Below are positions 10,423-21,347 of a stretch of 64,000 bases of DNA, one piece after another. This stretch comes from Xenia sp. Carnegie-2017 (Eukaryota > Cnidaria > Anthozoa > Malacalcyonacea > Xeniidae). The notes beneath the pieces are model-generated. The model did no database searches, was not told the DNA's origin, and saw nothing but the letters and a program-made list of their open reading frames with translations. Both the position numbers and the translations under genes were made by a program. The stretch covers positions 7,415,512 to 7,479,511 of the forward strand of contig NW_025813493.1 of NCBI RefSeq assembly GCF_021976095.1, in the 5' to 3' direction. Each line of letters begins with the position of its first letter. The stretch's first letter is position 1.

Positions 10423-11049
10423 GCAACAATACCAAAAAGGGTTGCCATTAAATTCATGAAATATTTAGATCAGCTGCAAAGACTCTGCTTTCGAGGAAGT
10501 AGCGCATGATTGTTTTGTACCAATCAGAATTTATAACAGCTTAGTAGTTTTTAATTTTCTTCAACCAGATTGATAAAATGACAATGTATTTTCCAGTCAA
10601 GGTGTAGCACAGAAAATATCATAAACTTTTAATTTTTTATTAAATAATTCCTGTCTTTTTTAAATATGTGTTTTTAAACGTAGCCTTTGGAGCGCCGTTT
10701 ATAAATAAATTTGGATCACAACATTAAATTGCAATTGTATTTCCATTGTTTTTTTTGTCAAATTGAACTGACAATAGGCACTCCTGATACTGCAATTTAG
10801 GAGCTCAACGCCAAGGGCAGTTGGACTTTGAGGTAAGAAATTTGCCTTGCCATCACGATTAGAAAAGAAAATTTTATGGCGGGAATATTTATAAACGAGG
10901 GAAGTAGTTTGAAAGCAAAATGGGCAGTCAAAACAACGACGAGTAAGCAAAAATCATGTAGATAGCTGTAAGACAACAAGCAAAATGTTTAAAGAAGTGA
11001 GTACTTTCATAAACAACGAAATAGTGGTACGCATATTTAGCATGTATTT
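10423..11049. other. 3' flank of acyltransferase copy 1
   Basis: No gene. The segment is repeated, with small changes, after copies 2, 3 and 4 and, more diverged, after the copy-5 scrap. A short frame, ATGGCGGGAA..., near 10877 recurs in the paralogous flanks but is never long. Confidence 0.55.
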
Positions 11050-12140
11050 AGAGGTTCGAAGACGAAGAAGGCTTCCGACGGTATTTGGAGTGGACACAAA
11101 TACATTTGAAGTATAAGCCATGACAAGTTAAAAGCTATTTTTGTAGCTTTAAATTGCAGGTATTTATATTTTACTTGTAAGTATCAATAACATTTATTAA
11201 CACATACTATAATGTATCATTTTTGAAAGATCAAAGTAAAAGTATCTTGTAGCCTGATGTCATTTAACCAAATAAAAGACACTAATAACCCACTCCCACC
11301 GTTAAAAGCGACAGCAGATAGTTATAGTAGATGGGCTATGTAATTTAGATGACTCGTTTTTCATGCTTTTTAGGAACTTCTTGAAAAATTAAAACGTGTT
11401 CTGCAAAGAAAATCAACAAACATGAGAGAACCAAAGAAACATGAAGAACGACTTTCCATCTCATTGAGGTTTCTTGTAACTGAAAAAAAGCTACTCAAGC
11501 CTTAGTTATCAGTTACGCATGTTGGCAAGTCAACAGTTTCTGCATTGATTCCTAAGGTGTGTGATGAAATTTATAACCAAATTGAAAGTGAAGTTCTTTG
11601 TATGCCTCAAAGTGAGAAAAAATTGAGCGCATTTCGAACCAATTCCAACGACATTGGCAGTTTTCTAATTGCTTTGGTGCAATGCATCGAAAACACGTAA
11701 AAAGTCCATCCCCACTGCAGTGGGTCCACATTTCACTAGTACAAGGGATGGTTTAGCGTTTTCATATCAGCCCTAGTAGATTATGATTACAAGTTTACAA
11801 ATGTTGAAGTGGCGTGCCAAGGTAGAATAAGTGATGGTGGAGTCTGTCGAAGCAGTTCAATATTTGAGGCTTTGATTTAAAATCGACTGAAACTGCCTCC
11901 ACCCCAAACCCCGCCTCGGTCAGATGATCTCCAGTGGAATGAGAATGGTTTTGATGCACCTGAACCTGTCCTCGACGTTTTTGTTGGTGATGACTCTATT
12001 GGGAAAGAAAAACATGTACTCAGTTATCGTTTATTGCATAAAAGACGACTCTCAGAGAATATGTTTAGAATATGAGGAAATGGAATGAGAATTTTCCATA
12101 CCTCTATTTGTCTTTCACTACGTCCTTGTTAAAAGAAATG
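11050..12140 (+). pseudogene. PIF/Harbinger transposase remnant 1
   Basis: The N-terminus is truncated. After RRRRLPTVFGVDTNTFE-like sequence (11053-11109) and an intron-like stretch come ELLEKLKRVLQRKSTNMREP (from ~11375) and RFLVTE, VGKSTVSALIPKVCDEIYNQ, then the DDE nuclease region ISALVDYDYKFTNVEV and GRISDGGVCRSSSIFEALI (~11765-11880), which match the PIF/Harbinger nuclease around its first two Asp residues. Stops (for example inside FEALI*NRLK) and frameshifts break it. It belongs to the duplicated acyltransferase unit. Confidence 0.85.
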
Positions 12141-12194
12141 CTTGATCACTAATAAATCCTCAGGTTCTCACAATTGTTTAGCAATTACAATTTT

Positions 12195-12308
12195 ATGAAT
12201 GTTTTAATGCAGTGCGGTGTTTGAAATTGAAAACATGAGCCCAACAATATTGACCTGCTCACCACTGTGTGACTTCATAGCTCAGTGGTCAGAGCACTGC
12301 ACCGGCAC

Positions 12309-12347
<39 letters not shown>

Positions 12348-12411
12348 TTTTTTCAGGTCCTGAGACGATTGCTTAAATTGTCCAGCTAAGTGCGAAGATC
12401 ATATCTCATTT
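12195..12411 (+). mobile_element. tRNA-derived SINE with 12-bp target duplication
   Basis: The flanks repeat AATTACAATTTT (12183-12194 and 12412-12423). The sister unit at ~18160-18175 carries only one copy of this site, a natural empty site. The body contains a polymerase III promoter: A box TAGCTCAGTGGTCAGAGC (12278-12295) and B box GGGTTCGAATCCC (~12322-12334). The tRNA-like part is followed by a TTTTTTCAGG stretch and ...GATTGCTTAAATTG...GCGAAGATCAT. About 70 bp precede the tRNA-like head. It is not a functional tRNA (see rejected items). Confidence 0.85.
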
Positions 12412-12423
12412 AATTACAATTTT

Positions 12424-12829
12424 GTTGTAAAGATATGTATTAATACGATAAAAAACAACATTTCCATATTTCTGTTAGCTGCATAATCCTTGTGTAAAAT
12501 TATACTATATTTCACATGATTATGAATAATCAGCTATGTAGCTATGAATTAATCAAATGCTTACTGTAACATGAATTTTAACAATTTCTCAGTCTTTGAT
12601 GATTTTAAGTTTTGTTTGATTCCCTTAAATTACCAGCAATTTACTATTCACTTGAGCATAAAAATAAGGCTAGAGAAAGCCTAAAAAGTACAAAGTACAA
12701 TGATCTCAAGCATACCACGTAAACAGGTGATACTTGTGTATCTTGGGATTCCATAATTCATATTTCATATTCTGTAGCAAAGATCTTGGAAAAGAGATTT
12801 CCGACCCCGAAGAAAACAGCATTAATTAA
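12424..12829. other. Unit 1 flank carrying an empty hAT site
   Basis: No gene. GAGAAAGCCTAAAAAG near 12672-12688 is the unoccupied counterpart of the hAT insertion at 28758-31087. The segment ends at TTAA (12826-12829), the insertion point of the next element. Confidence 0.7.
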
Positions 12830-14305
12830 AGTGCCTATGAAATGAAATTATGCGAATTTTTTTTGCATTATCGAAAAATATCATCTTTTCTTATCACAAT
12901 GACACCAACCTTGTCCAGTAATTTAAACTAAAAGTTGGTAAATTTTAAGTTCAAAGTTGGACTATAAGAATATTTTCTGCTCAAAATCGCGCGGGGTCAA
13001 GAGGTCTTGATGACGTATGCAGTTTGACACAGTGCACATTTGTATATGAAAATATTGTAAACATTGTGGCTTTAAATAGTTAGAATTGCATTTTTGAGTG
13101 CGTTGAACAAAAATACAGGAATGTCTATGCTATAAAGTCTCGATACATGGTTTGAATCAGTTCAATTTATTACTAAACGAAGTTTGTCGCCAAACTAAGA
13201 AACATATGTTGCAGTAAGAGTGAAGGTTTTGGTTATTTAATAACCAATACTAAATACAATACTTGCACTTTTACATCGATCATTACAATTCATTAAACTA
13301 CCTCCAGCGCAATAATACTTAAATCTATATAAACGTTTTAACATTACAAAAATCACCAAATATCCTCCTTAAATATTTTATATACTGGTTGTGGCAGTAG
13401 TCACATTTTTAGAGATTCTCGCATTGCATTTAATCGATATAAGCTGGATACTCAAATAAAACGATAGATGTAATAATTACAAAATAGTAAAAAAACATCA
13501 CGATATTTTCCTTGGCAATGATGATTTATATTAAACCAGCACTAACAAAGTAAATATAATGTAATATTATCCACCCAAGCATGCCGAATATCCATCTGAT
13601 TATCAGCATTACAGCTGCAAGAACATATCTTAGAAATGAACATTAGAATTGCAGTTTCAATCTTGATAGTACGAAATTCGTAATTTATATCGGAATACAC
13701 GCAGTCTGTGGCATGAATAATAAAGTACATATGCACGCGGTAAAACCACAGAAAATATTTACACATAAAAATACCAAATACATAAAACAGATATAGTCAA
13801 AAGCTATTATCGGGCTCACTTCTCCTATATCCACAACCACATCCAGAGCAGCCACAGCAAATTGTTGCGTTATTCTCGAAAGTATGCACGTTGTTGGTAA
13901 AAATCTAGGAATACTATGACGACAGATAACATGATGTGCACACGGCGACATGAATTTATACACTTCCTCATCAGAATAACACAACAATAAAAGAGTTCGG
14001 AGAAAAATTAATCTACCATGGACTAACAGCCATGGGACAATTGAATGTTACCTTGCTGGCTTTACAACCTCACACGAAATGCCATTCATGGTTTGCTCAG
14101 TGTTCTTTATAATTTGTGGTGGTTATTCTTCCAACTGATACGGCTGGGCAACAGAATAATTTTTTGCTTCAATATCCCCCATTTTGCACGTTTTGAAGCA
14201 AAAATAATAACTTATATTCTAATAATGTTATTAAATTTTTTTTAAGAACTCTCCGATGTTTCACAATGCATACGTCACAACTCGGTACCATTCCTTTCTT
14301 CAGGT
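12830..14305. mobile_element. TTAA-flanked non-autonomous element, copy 1 (right end lost)
   Basis: Starts AGTGCCTATGAAATGAAAT directly after TTAA and is homologous over most of its length to the complete copy at 31236-32750. It fuses, after CTTTCTTCAGGTAA, to the 5' flank of acyltransferase copy 2, so its right inverted terminus is missing. Short minus-strand frames at 13542-13987 are partly shared with the other copy but have no recognised domain. Confidence 0.75.
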
Positions 14306-14377
14306 AATTTACATACAAACAACAAAAGGTTTTGACTTGACATGGCATGGAAAATATTAGGCGGCTCTTGCTTTTGT

Positions 14378-14469
14378 CACGTGCTCATTCACGTGTCTTT
14401 ATCTAAGCCGCAAAACACTCAAATCAAATTGGTACATGTTTATGAGTTTGTAACCATAAAGCTTTTAAA
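14378..14469 (+). promoter_or_regulatory. Acyltransferase copy 2 promoter, two CACGTG boxes
   Basis: CACGTG at 14378-14383 and again at 14390-14395, in the same position and spacing as in copy 1, followed by the leader TAACCATAAAGC. This copy alone has two perfect CACGTG sites. Confidence 0.45.
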
Positions 14470-16020
14470 ATGGCGGAATATAGCAGCTTGTTCTTGCAAT
14501 TGCTTGTACTAATTTTGCTTCTTTTCTTGGCACTTAAATTTCTCAAATCTCTATCGTCCAGTGGAAATATTGTATGCAATGGGAACAGTAGGCGCCTCGA
14601 TTTCATTGAGAAGTTGTTTGAATGTGCATCAACATTGAACGATGGATTTGGAAATATATCTTGTGTTGTATCCCTTTCATCTAAACAAAGTCTGTTGTTT
14701 AAAGATGTTTACGATTCTCTGGTACTGCTAGTAAAGCGTCAACCAATGCTGAGATGTGTAATCTCAACCAAGAAAGATGGCGAAGTTTACTATGACATAA
14801 AAAATATTGACGACGTTATTCCGCTCTTTGATATCAAGAAATCTGATGATAAAATTTCTGATTGGAAAAATTTAATATACAAGTACACCTCAACGGTTCA
14901 TAAAAATGATTTATCATGGAAAGCTGTTATACTTCAACAGGAATATAATACCACAACACAGGTTTATACAAATATGATAATGTTTGCTTTTAAACATTCT
15001 TGTATCGATGGCATTTCTACAGTTAAGTTTGTGGAGCAATTTATAAATAGTCTTAATGAGATATCCGATGGAATTAGCTATGACGAAAAAGAAATTTCAA
15101 GTCTAAAACTGTTACCAAGTGCACACAGTTTGATTACGCAGGATAAAGTCGGCCATACTTTGTTTCGCTTCATCGCTAATTACTTTGGTGTTCGCCCGAT
15201 CTTGACCTTTCTATTTGAGCAAATGGTTTTATACAAACTTAAGAAGAAAGCCCCTAATCCATTTTATCAAAAATACCCACCACTCTCTTTGGATACAGTC
15301 CTTCCAGAATCAGTTGAGCGTTTAGAAATGAAAACATTTAATGAAGAAGAAACAAAGATGATTGTCAAAGCTTGCAAAGCCAACGGCTGTACAGTTACTG
15401 GAGCAATAACAGCTGCTATTCACTTGGCATTTTTTCAATTATTGGATGAAAAAGACAAGAAAATGTTGAAGATAGAAACACAGTTTGCTTTTAACAACCG
15501 ATCTTACGGCAACAAAAAGCCTGAAGGCGAATACTTGGGGTTATTTTTGTATTATAGTCTTATCGATCGCATGATTCATTCTCAACCTGATCTTCACAAA
15601 TTTTGGACCATGGCTAAGGAAAATACTGCAAAATTGAAACAGCTTGTAAAAAATAAAACATTTATTAACGAATTTACTTTAATGTCTAGCAGTGGATTTG
15701 ATCCAAATACGCAGGTGAATATTATTTTCAACAAGGAAAACGTTTGGAAATCTACCAGTAATACGATTTCAAGCTATGGCGTGTTTCATATTGAAAGCTC
15801 TCGTGGACCATCAGCAATCTTTCAAATTGAAAACTGCTATATTCACGCACTTGCTCATGAATTAGATTGTCTATTTCGACATCATATTTGTACTGTAAAC
15901 GGGAAAATGACCTGGATGATAAGAAGTGATGCAACCATTTCAGATGATCATGCTCAGCAAATGAGTCATTTATGTTTTAATGAACTTAGTAAAAACTGCT
16001 GCCTTGTGGGTAAAGTATAG
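14470..16020 (+). CDS. Membrane-anchored HxxxD acyltransferase, copy 2 (intact)
   Basis: Intact 516-codon single-exon paralogue with the same N-terminal hydrophobic anchor and the same HSCIDG catalytic motif at about residue 176. It differs from copy 1 mainly in residues ~310-345 (AIHLAFFQL, TQFAFNNRSYGNKKPEGEY), 350-365 (FLYYSLIDRMIH) and near 465-480 (HALAHELDCLF in place of HGIYHKGDFLF). In two-lobed acyltransferases this C-terminal lobe helps shape the acceptor pocket, so the copies may differ in substrate; that is inference. It is preceded by a truncated TTAA element and followed by Harbinger remnant 2. Confidence 0.8.
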   Translation: MAEYSSLFLQLLVLILLLFLALKFLKSLSSSGNIVCNGNSRRLDFIEKLFECASTLNDGFGNISCVVSLSSKQSLLFKDVYDSLVLLVKRQPMLRCVISTKKDGEVYYDIKNIDDVIPLFDIKKSDDKISDWKNLIYKYTSTVHKNDLSWKAVILQQEYNTTTQVYTNMIMFAFKHSCIDGISTVKFVEQFINSLNEISDGISYDEKEISSLKLLPSAHSLITQDKVGHTLFRFIANYFGVRPILTFLFEQMVLYKLKKKAPNPFYQKYPPLSLDTVLPESVERLEMKTFNEEETKMIVKACKANGCTVTGAITAAIHLAFFQLLDEKDKKMLKIETQFAFNNRSYGNKKPEGEYLGLFLYYSLIDRMIHSQPDLHKFWTMAKENTAKLKQLVKNKTFINEFTLMSSSGFDPNTQVNIIFNKENVWKSTSNTISSYGVFHIESSRGPSAIFQIENCYIHALAHELDCLFRHHICTVNGKMTWMIRSDATISDDHAQQMSHLCFNELSKNCCLVGKV

Positions 16021-16854
16021 GCAACAATACCAAGGACGATTGACAACAAATTCATGTAATATTTAGATCAGCTGGAAAGACCCTGTTTTCGAGGTAGCAT
16101 CGCATGAGTTTTTCTGTACCAATCAGAATTTATAACAGCTTAGTAGGTTTTAATTTTCTGTAACCAGATTAACAAAATGATAATAAATTTTCCAATCAAG
16201 GTGTAGCACAAAAAAATCATAAGCTTTTAATTTTTTTTAAATATTGCCTGTCTCTTTTATCTATGTGTTTTTAAGCGTAGCCTTTGGAGCGCCGTTTGTA
16301 AATACATTTGGAGCACAACATTAAATAGCAATTGTATTGCCATTGTTTTTTGTCATATTCCACTGGCAATAGGCACTCCTAATACTGCAATTTAGGAGCT
16401 CAAGGGCAGTTAGGCTTTGAGGTAAAAAATTTGCCTTGGCTTCACGATTAGAGAAGAAATCTTTATGGCGGGAACATTTAAAAACGCGGGAAGTGGTTTC
16501 AAAGCAAAATGGGCAGTCAAAACAACGACGAGTTAGCAAAAATCATGTTGATAGCTGTAAGACAACAAGAAAAATGTTTAAAGAAGTGAGTACTTCCATA
16601 AACAACGAAATAGTGGTACTCATATTTAGCATGTTTAATAATCAACTGTGCACAATTCAAGCAAAACAGTAAATTGAGGCCCGTTCACACGACCCGATTT
16701 GTCTGATCCGATTGTTTCGGTTTGGATTTTCGGTTGCTTGTTCTAACGGCTAGATATTTTTTTGCGAAATAGCCTGCGTATAGGAGTTAAAATACAACAC
16801 AAACAACACGAAAGCCATGACGAGAAGTAACAATCTCTCAATAAACAAATTCTC
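16021..16854. other. 3' flank of acyltransferase copy 2
   Basis: No gene. Paralogous to 10423-11049, 23689-24530 and 26713-27210. A frame starting ATGGCGGGAACATTTAAAAA near 16466 is broken within 25 codons. Confidence 0.55.
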
Positions 16855-18110
16855 GAAACGAGATTTAAATTGCTGACCACGAAGCCAAGAAAATCACTAC
16901 TGTTGCTGTTTTTATTGCCGTTGTTGTAAAAGGAAAAAGGCATGCCAACCGAAATACGCAATGTGTAGCAAAAGAGTTGGATTGCAAGAGGAAAGGAAAG
17001 AGATGCTTATCGGGCCCTTGTTCAAGAACTAAGGTTCGAAGACGAAGAAAGCTATCGACGGTATTTGGGAGTGGATACAAATACATTTGAAGTATAAGCT
17101 ATGACAATTTAAAAGCTATTTTTGTAGCTTTAAGTTGCAGGTATTTATATTTTACTTGTAAGTATCAATAACATTTATTAACACATACTATAATGTATCA
17201 TTTTTGAAAGATCAAAGTAAAAGTATCTTGTAGCCTGATGTCGTTTCACCAAATAAAAGACACTAATAACCCACTCCCACCGTTAAAAGCGACAGCAGAC
17301 AGTTATAAAAGATGGGCTTTGTAATTTAGATTAGCCGTTTTTCATGTTTTTTAGGAACTTCTTGAAAAATTAAAACGTGTCCTGCAAATAAAATCAACAA
17401 ACGTGAGAGAACCAATGAAACCTGAAGAACGACTTTCCATCACATTGAGGTTTCTTGTAACTGAGGAAAGCTACTCAAGCCTTAGTTATCAGTTACGCAT
17501 GTTGGCAAGTCAACAGTTTCTGCATTGATTCCTAAGGTGTGTGATGAAATTTATAACCAACTTGAAAGTGAAGCTCTTTGTATGCCTCAAAGTGAGAAAA
17601 AATAGAGCGCATTTCGGACCAATTCCAACGACAATGGCAGTTTTCTAATTGCTTTGGTGCAATGCATGGAAAACACATAAAAAGTCCATCCCTACTGCAG
17701 TGGGTCCACATTTGACAAGTACAAGGGATGGTTTAATTAGCGTTGTCAAATCAGCCCTAGTTGATTATGATTAGAAGTTTACATATGTTGATGTGGGGTG
17801 CCAAGGTAGAATAGAGATGGTGGAGTCTATCGGAACGGTTCATTTCTTGAAGCTTTGACATAAAATCAACTGAAACTGTCTCCACCCGGACCTCTGCCTC
17901 GGTCAGATGATCTCCAGTGGGATGAGAATGGTTTTGATGCACCTGAATCATGTCCTCTACGTTTTTGTTGGTGATGACTCACTTGGGGAAGAGAAACGCC
18001 TACTCAGTTATCGTTTATCACATGAAAGACGACTCTCAGAGAATATGTTTGGAATATGGGAAGTAGATTGAGAATTTTCCATACCTCTATTTACCTTAAA
18101 TTACGTCCTT
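16855..18110 (+). pseudogene. PIF/Harbinger transposase remnant 2
   Basis: Retains the N-terminal block (EKGMPTEIRNV, SWIARRKERDAYRALVQEL-like, SYRRYLGVDTNTFE; ~16930-17095) that remnant 1 lost, then ELLEKLKRVLQ (from ~17355), RFLVTEE, and the nuclease block with VDYD and FEAL (~17750-17860). Multiple stops and frame changes. An intron-like gap with an AG acceptor precedes ELLEKL, as in the other copies. Confidence 0.85.
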
Positions 18111-18987
18111 ATTAAAAGAAATTCTTGATCACAAATCATTCCTCAGGTTCTCATAATTGTTTAGCAATTACTATTTTGTTGTAAAGATATGTGTGAATAC
18201 GATAAAAACATTTCCACATTTGTTTCTGCTACGTAATCCTTGTGTAAAATTATACTATATTTTCTACGATTATGAATGATCAGCTTTGTATGAATGAATC
18301 AAATGCTTACCGTAACATGAATTTTAACAATTTCTCAAACTTTGATGTTTTTGACTTTTATTTGTTTCTCATATACTACCAGCAATTTAGTGAATTTACC
18401 ATTCACTTGAGCGTGAAAATAAGGCTAGAGAAAGCCTAAAAAATACAAAGTACAATGATCACAAGTATACTACGGAAACAGGTGATACTTGTGTATCTTG
18501 GGATTCTATAATTCATATTTCATATTCCGTAGAAAAGACGTTGAAAAGAGATTTTCGGCCACTAAGAAAACAGCAATTGTTAAGTTATAGGAAAATATTT
18601 TAAGAACTATTGAAGAGAAACTGCAAGTAATCGACAATTGCAATTTAACACGTTTAGTAGTCGTCAACTCATTCTACTACTGTTTTTTCTGCTTTATCAC
18701 TACTTTTAGTTGTCGACTACGAAAAATTTTCGACAACAAAATACCTCTTCGATGAAGGCCCAAAGTTGTGGGTTTGAGCAAATGAGCTATGCTCTCGCCA
18801 CGAATCATCTTGCTGACTAGCCTATTTATCCAATACAAATCATGATCTGCCACCCCTGCCGTCTGTAGTCAGAAGTGCTTACAACACGTATTTACTGGTA
18901 TTTACGGCATGAGTATTTCAACGATAATTCCGATAAAAAGATCGAATTATTCTACATATTTTATTGCATATTGACGAACATGAATAT
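18111..18987. other. Unit 2 distal flank with two empty sites
   Basis: No gene. It contains the unoccupied hAT target (GAGAAAGCCTAAAAAATAC near 18432) and the unoccupied TTAA target (18580-18583 in CAATTGTTAAGTTATAGG). The part 18740-18850 is paralogous to 32800-32915, just before the copy-5 scrap. Confidence 0.7.
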
Positions 18988-19252
18988 AATTTTAAAATTA
19001 AACGATACTTAAATGGAAGTCGAAGTTTGATTGGGATTCTATCTTGTCATCATTCAGCGACGAAGGAGTCACATGAGATGCGTTTGCGCGTTGCTGATCA
19101 GTGTTCAACGATAGTAAAACAGAAACCAAGGAACAAAGTAGACGGGAGAGATGGGATAGCTGGGCATGTGACTCTTTCGTTTCTGATTGATGACAAGATA
19201 GAATCTTGATCAAATTTCGACCTCCAGGTAAGTCTCGTTTAATTTTAAAATT
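18988..19252. repeat. Foldback element, ~85-bp arms
   Basis: The left arm starts AATTTTAAAATTAAACGA and continues through GATTCTATCTTGTCATCA; the right arm is its imperfect reverse complement ending TCGTTTAATTTTAAAATT. There is no coding capacity. It sits right against the left terminal repeat of DIRS copy 2. Confidence 0.75.
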
Positions 19253-19351
19253 CCATCCTGTCATCAGCCTACGTCACTACGGAGTCAAATGAGATTTCAA
19301 AATTCTGTACTACGAGATATTAGTTAAATAACTCAATCATAACCATGTAAT

Positions 19352-19771
19352 TTAAAAATCTTTACAATCATGTGATCTAATTAACGGTCCTAACAAAACT
19401 GTTCCAAAGCTTAGGTTTACATTGTCTGTTGGTTTGTAATAAAATCTTGCAAACGTAGCCGAATTGGACAATCCTGATGCTTCTAATATGTCTTTAATAT
19501 TAAGTTCTTTCCACTTACATTTTGATGTTGCAGCTGCACGAATACTATGCGCTGAGTATTTAGCAATCTCTATTCCAGCTGATTGTAGGACCTGTTTTAC
19601 CCATCTAGATATTGTGTTCTTAGAAACAGGATGATAGGGTTTTATGTAACTCAAGAGTAGTTGCGTTTGTTCTTTTCTGTATGGTTTTGTTCGGCGTAGA
19701 TACTCTTGAAGATGTCGTACAACACAAAGCTTTTGATCCTCATAAAAACCTTGTAGCTCCAATGAATTCAC
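19352..19771 (-). pseudogene. DIRS tyrosine recombinase, C-terminal part
   Basis: 139-codon open frame covering the end of a DIRS/Crypton-type tyrosine recombinase, which would integrate circular cDNA by strand exchange. Visible blocks: HLQEYLRRTKPYRKEQTQL, HPVSKNTISRWVKQVLQSAG, HSIRAAATSKCKW (catalytic His and Arg), then GLSNSATFARFYYKP with the nucleophilic Tyr. A stop immediately upstream (before TKPGRHV) separates it from the RT scrap. All visible catalytic residues are intact, so decay is upstream rather than within this domain. Confidence 0.8.
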
Positions 19772-20909
19772 GTGTCGTCCAGGTTTAGTCTATTTTAACT
19801 TATTTATAATCAATATACGACATCTGTCTGGTAACTCTTGTATATAACTGGGTGTTAGTGTTACTAAATTGACTATAGTATGGATTGAATCCATCTTAAA
19901 ATGTTAGTAAGGTACATAAGTATTGAATTGCTTTAAGTCAAGAATAAGTCGGTAAGATCCGGCCTTTTTTGAGCGTAGAAATATACCCGAAACAATTTGC
20001 CTTTTTAGTAAAGTGCTTTCGTTATTATTTCTTTCTTAATTAGTTTGTTCACTTCCTCTTCTAAAATGAGGTATTCATAAGTATGAAATTTTTGAAGAGG
20101 CAAGTAGTGCTGGGTTGGTGGCTCTATGCATTCAATATCTGTTCCTCTAACATTTGAAAGAATTTCCTTGTCACTCGTAATTTTTCTTCACTCAGAAATT
20201 TGATGAGCGACCTGTCCAGCTTTAAACGTTTTGCATGCCTGCTGGAGGTACGTTAATAATTTTGATGCAAAAGGCTTGAATTTACTTCCTGAGTTTCGAA
20301 GTCGTTGTATTTCATTAAATATTTTGGATTGTCTGTCTTTTCTCGGCTGCAATTCTTTTCCTTTTGTGCAGTCTCCGCTAATTTTTCCATAAAAAATTCC
20401 TCGGTTCGTGTGTATATGAGGGAGTAGTCTTATTTGGGTAGGTGGTTTTTTTTGTTGTTAAAGTAAGGTTTGGTTAAGGAATTTTTTATTGAAAGACTTA
20501 CGTCACTTGCTTCTTTAGCTTCTTTCAGGGTCTTAGCCAAGTCATTGCCAAACAACAAAGTGCTATCTTGCTGTATTTTAACAGCGCATATACTAGCATA
20601 TTCCTGTTTTATAGCCGGTTTAATTTGGTCTTTCCGCATTTAGGAAAGTTGATATGTGCATGTGACAACAAAGCTACAGCATCAACTAAATTAGCAATAA
20701 AATTTCCCTCATTCCCACCAGGGTTGCGAATGTAATCTTAAGCAGAGTTTGTTGTACGTTTTACAAGTGTACATCATTTTTCTTTTCTGAAGAGATCAAC
20801 TGGCTGCACATTTTTGGGTTGCATTTCTTACCCATCATGCTGACACAATTTAATGCTGACACAATTTTATATAAAATATTTGTAAAAATATTCTTTAGTT
20901 TATCATGGG

Positions 20910-21347
20910 TCAACTTTTCCCCCATCTTTTCCAGGTAATGTCAGCCAAGGTTGATGTAATGCCAGGGCCTGCTGCCTTTTCATCATCAGAAAAAGCCTTT
21001 GCTAGGTCTTCGAGCAAAGCTGAAGACGAATTAGTTAGGGTGTTGTTTTCCGTCATTTCCCCCCCCCCCTTGTTTTGTATGGTCTGAGAAGTGCTTGTAA
21101 GAGCTCTCAAGTCAGCTTCATCCTCAGCGCTTTCACCTGCATGTATGCTGATGCTTTTATCAGTTTCTTCTCGACGTGATCGTTTACCTCTTGACATGTT
21201 GGTCGAGGCGTCCGACTCCATTTCGGAGCCTGATTCACTGGCAACTGACTTTCGTTTCTTGCCCGTAGGGCAATTTCCTTGTAAAGGCTCGTTAGCTTTA
21301 TTATGCTGACAGTACATTCGTTCCCGAATACCAGTCAGTCTACTCAT
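20910..21347 (-). CDS. DIRS gag-like N-terminal ORF
   Basis: 145-codon frame starting MSRLTGIRERMYCQHNKANE: a basic patch (GKKRKS, RGKRSRREE) that could act as a nuclear signal, an acidic Ser-rich middle, and the conserved end LLEDLAKAFSDDEKAAGPGI and TLADITWKRWGKS seen in cnidarian DIRS ORF1 as I recall it. It is open here but interrupted in copy 1 (7680-8080). The following gag piece (20639-20430) is out of frame with it, so a full Gag is not made. Confidence 0.6.
   Translation of the reverse strand: MSRLTGIRERMYCQHNKANEPLQGNCPTGKKRKSVASESGSEMESDASTNMSRGKRSRREETDKSISIHAGESAEDEADLRALTSTSQTIQNKGGGEMTENNTLTNSSSALLEDLAKAFSDDEKAAGPGITSTLADITWKRWGKS

Noticed and set aside
12268-12342. Functional tRNA gene with A and B boxes
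   Set aside because: The acceptor and D-arm spacing does not fold properly (one extra base before the D stem), and the sequence is embedded in an insertion with target duplications and a SINE-like 3' part.
13542-13987. Membrane-protein-like minus-strand frames in the TTAA element
   Set aside because: The related copy at 31911-32168 has frame-breaking differences and no shared domain; likely AT-rich chance.
21061-21069. C-run causing a possible programmed frameshift in DIRS gag
   Set aside because: More likely a homopolymer expansion; gag is already out of frame further downstream and the element is defective.
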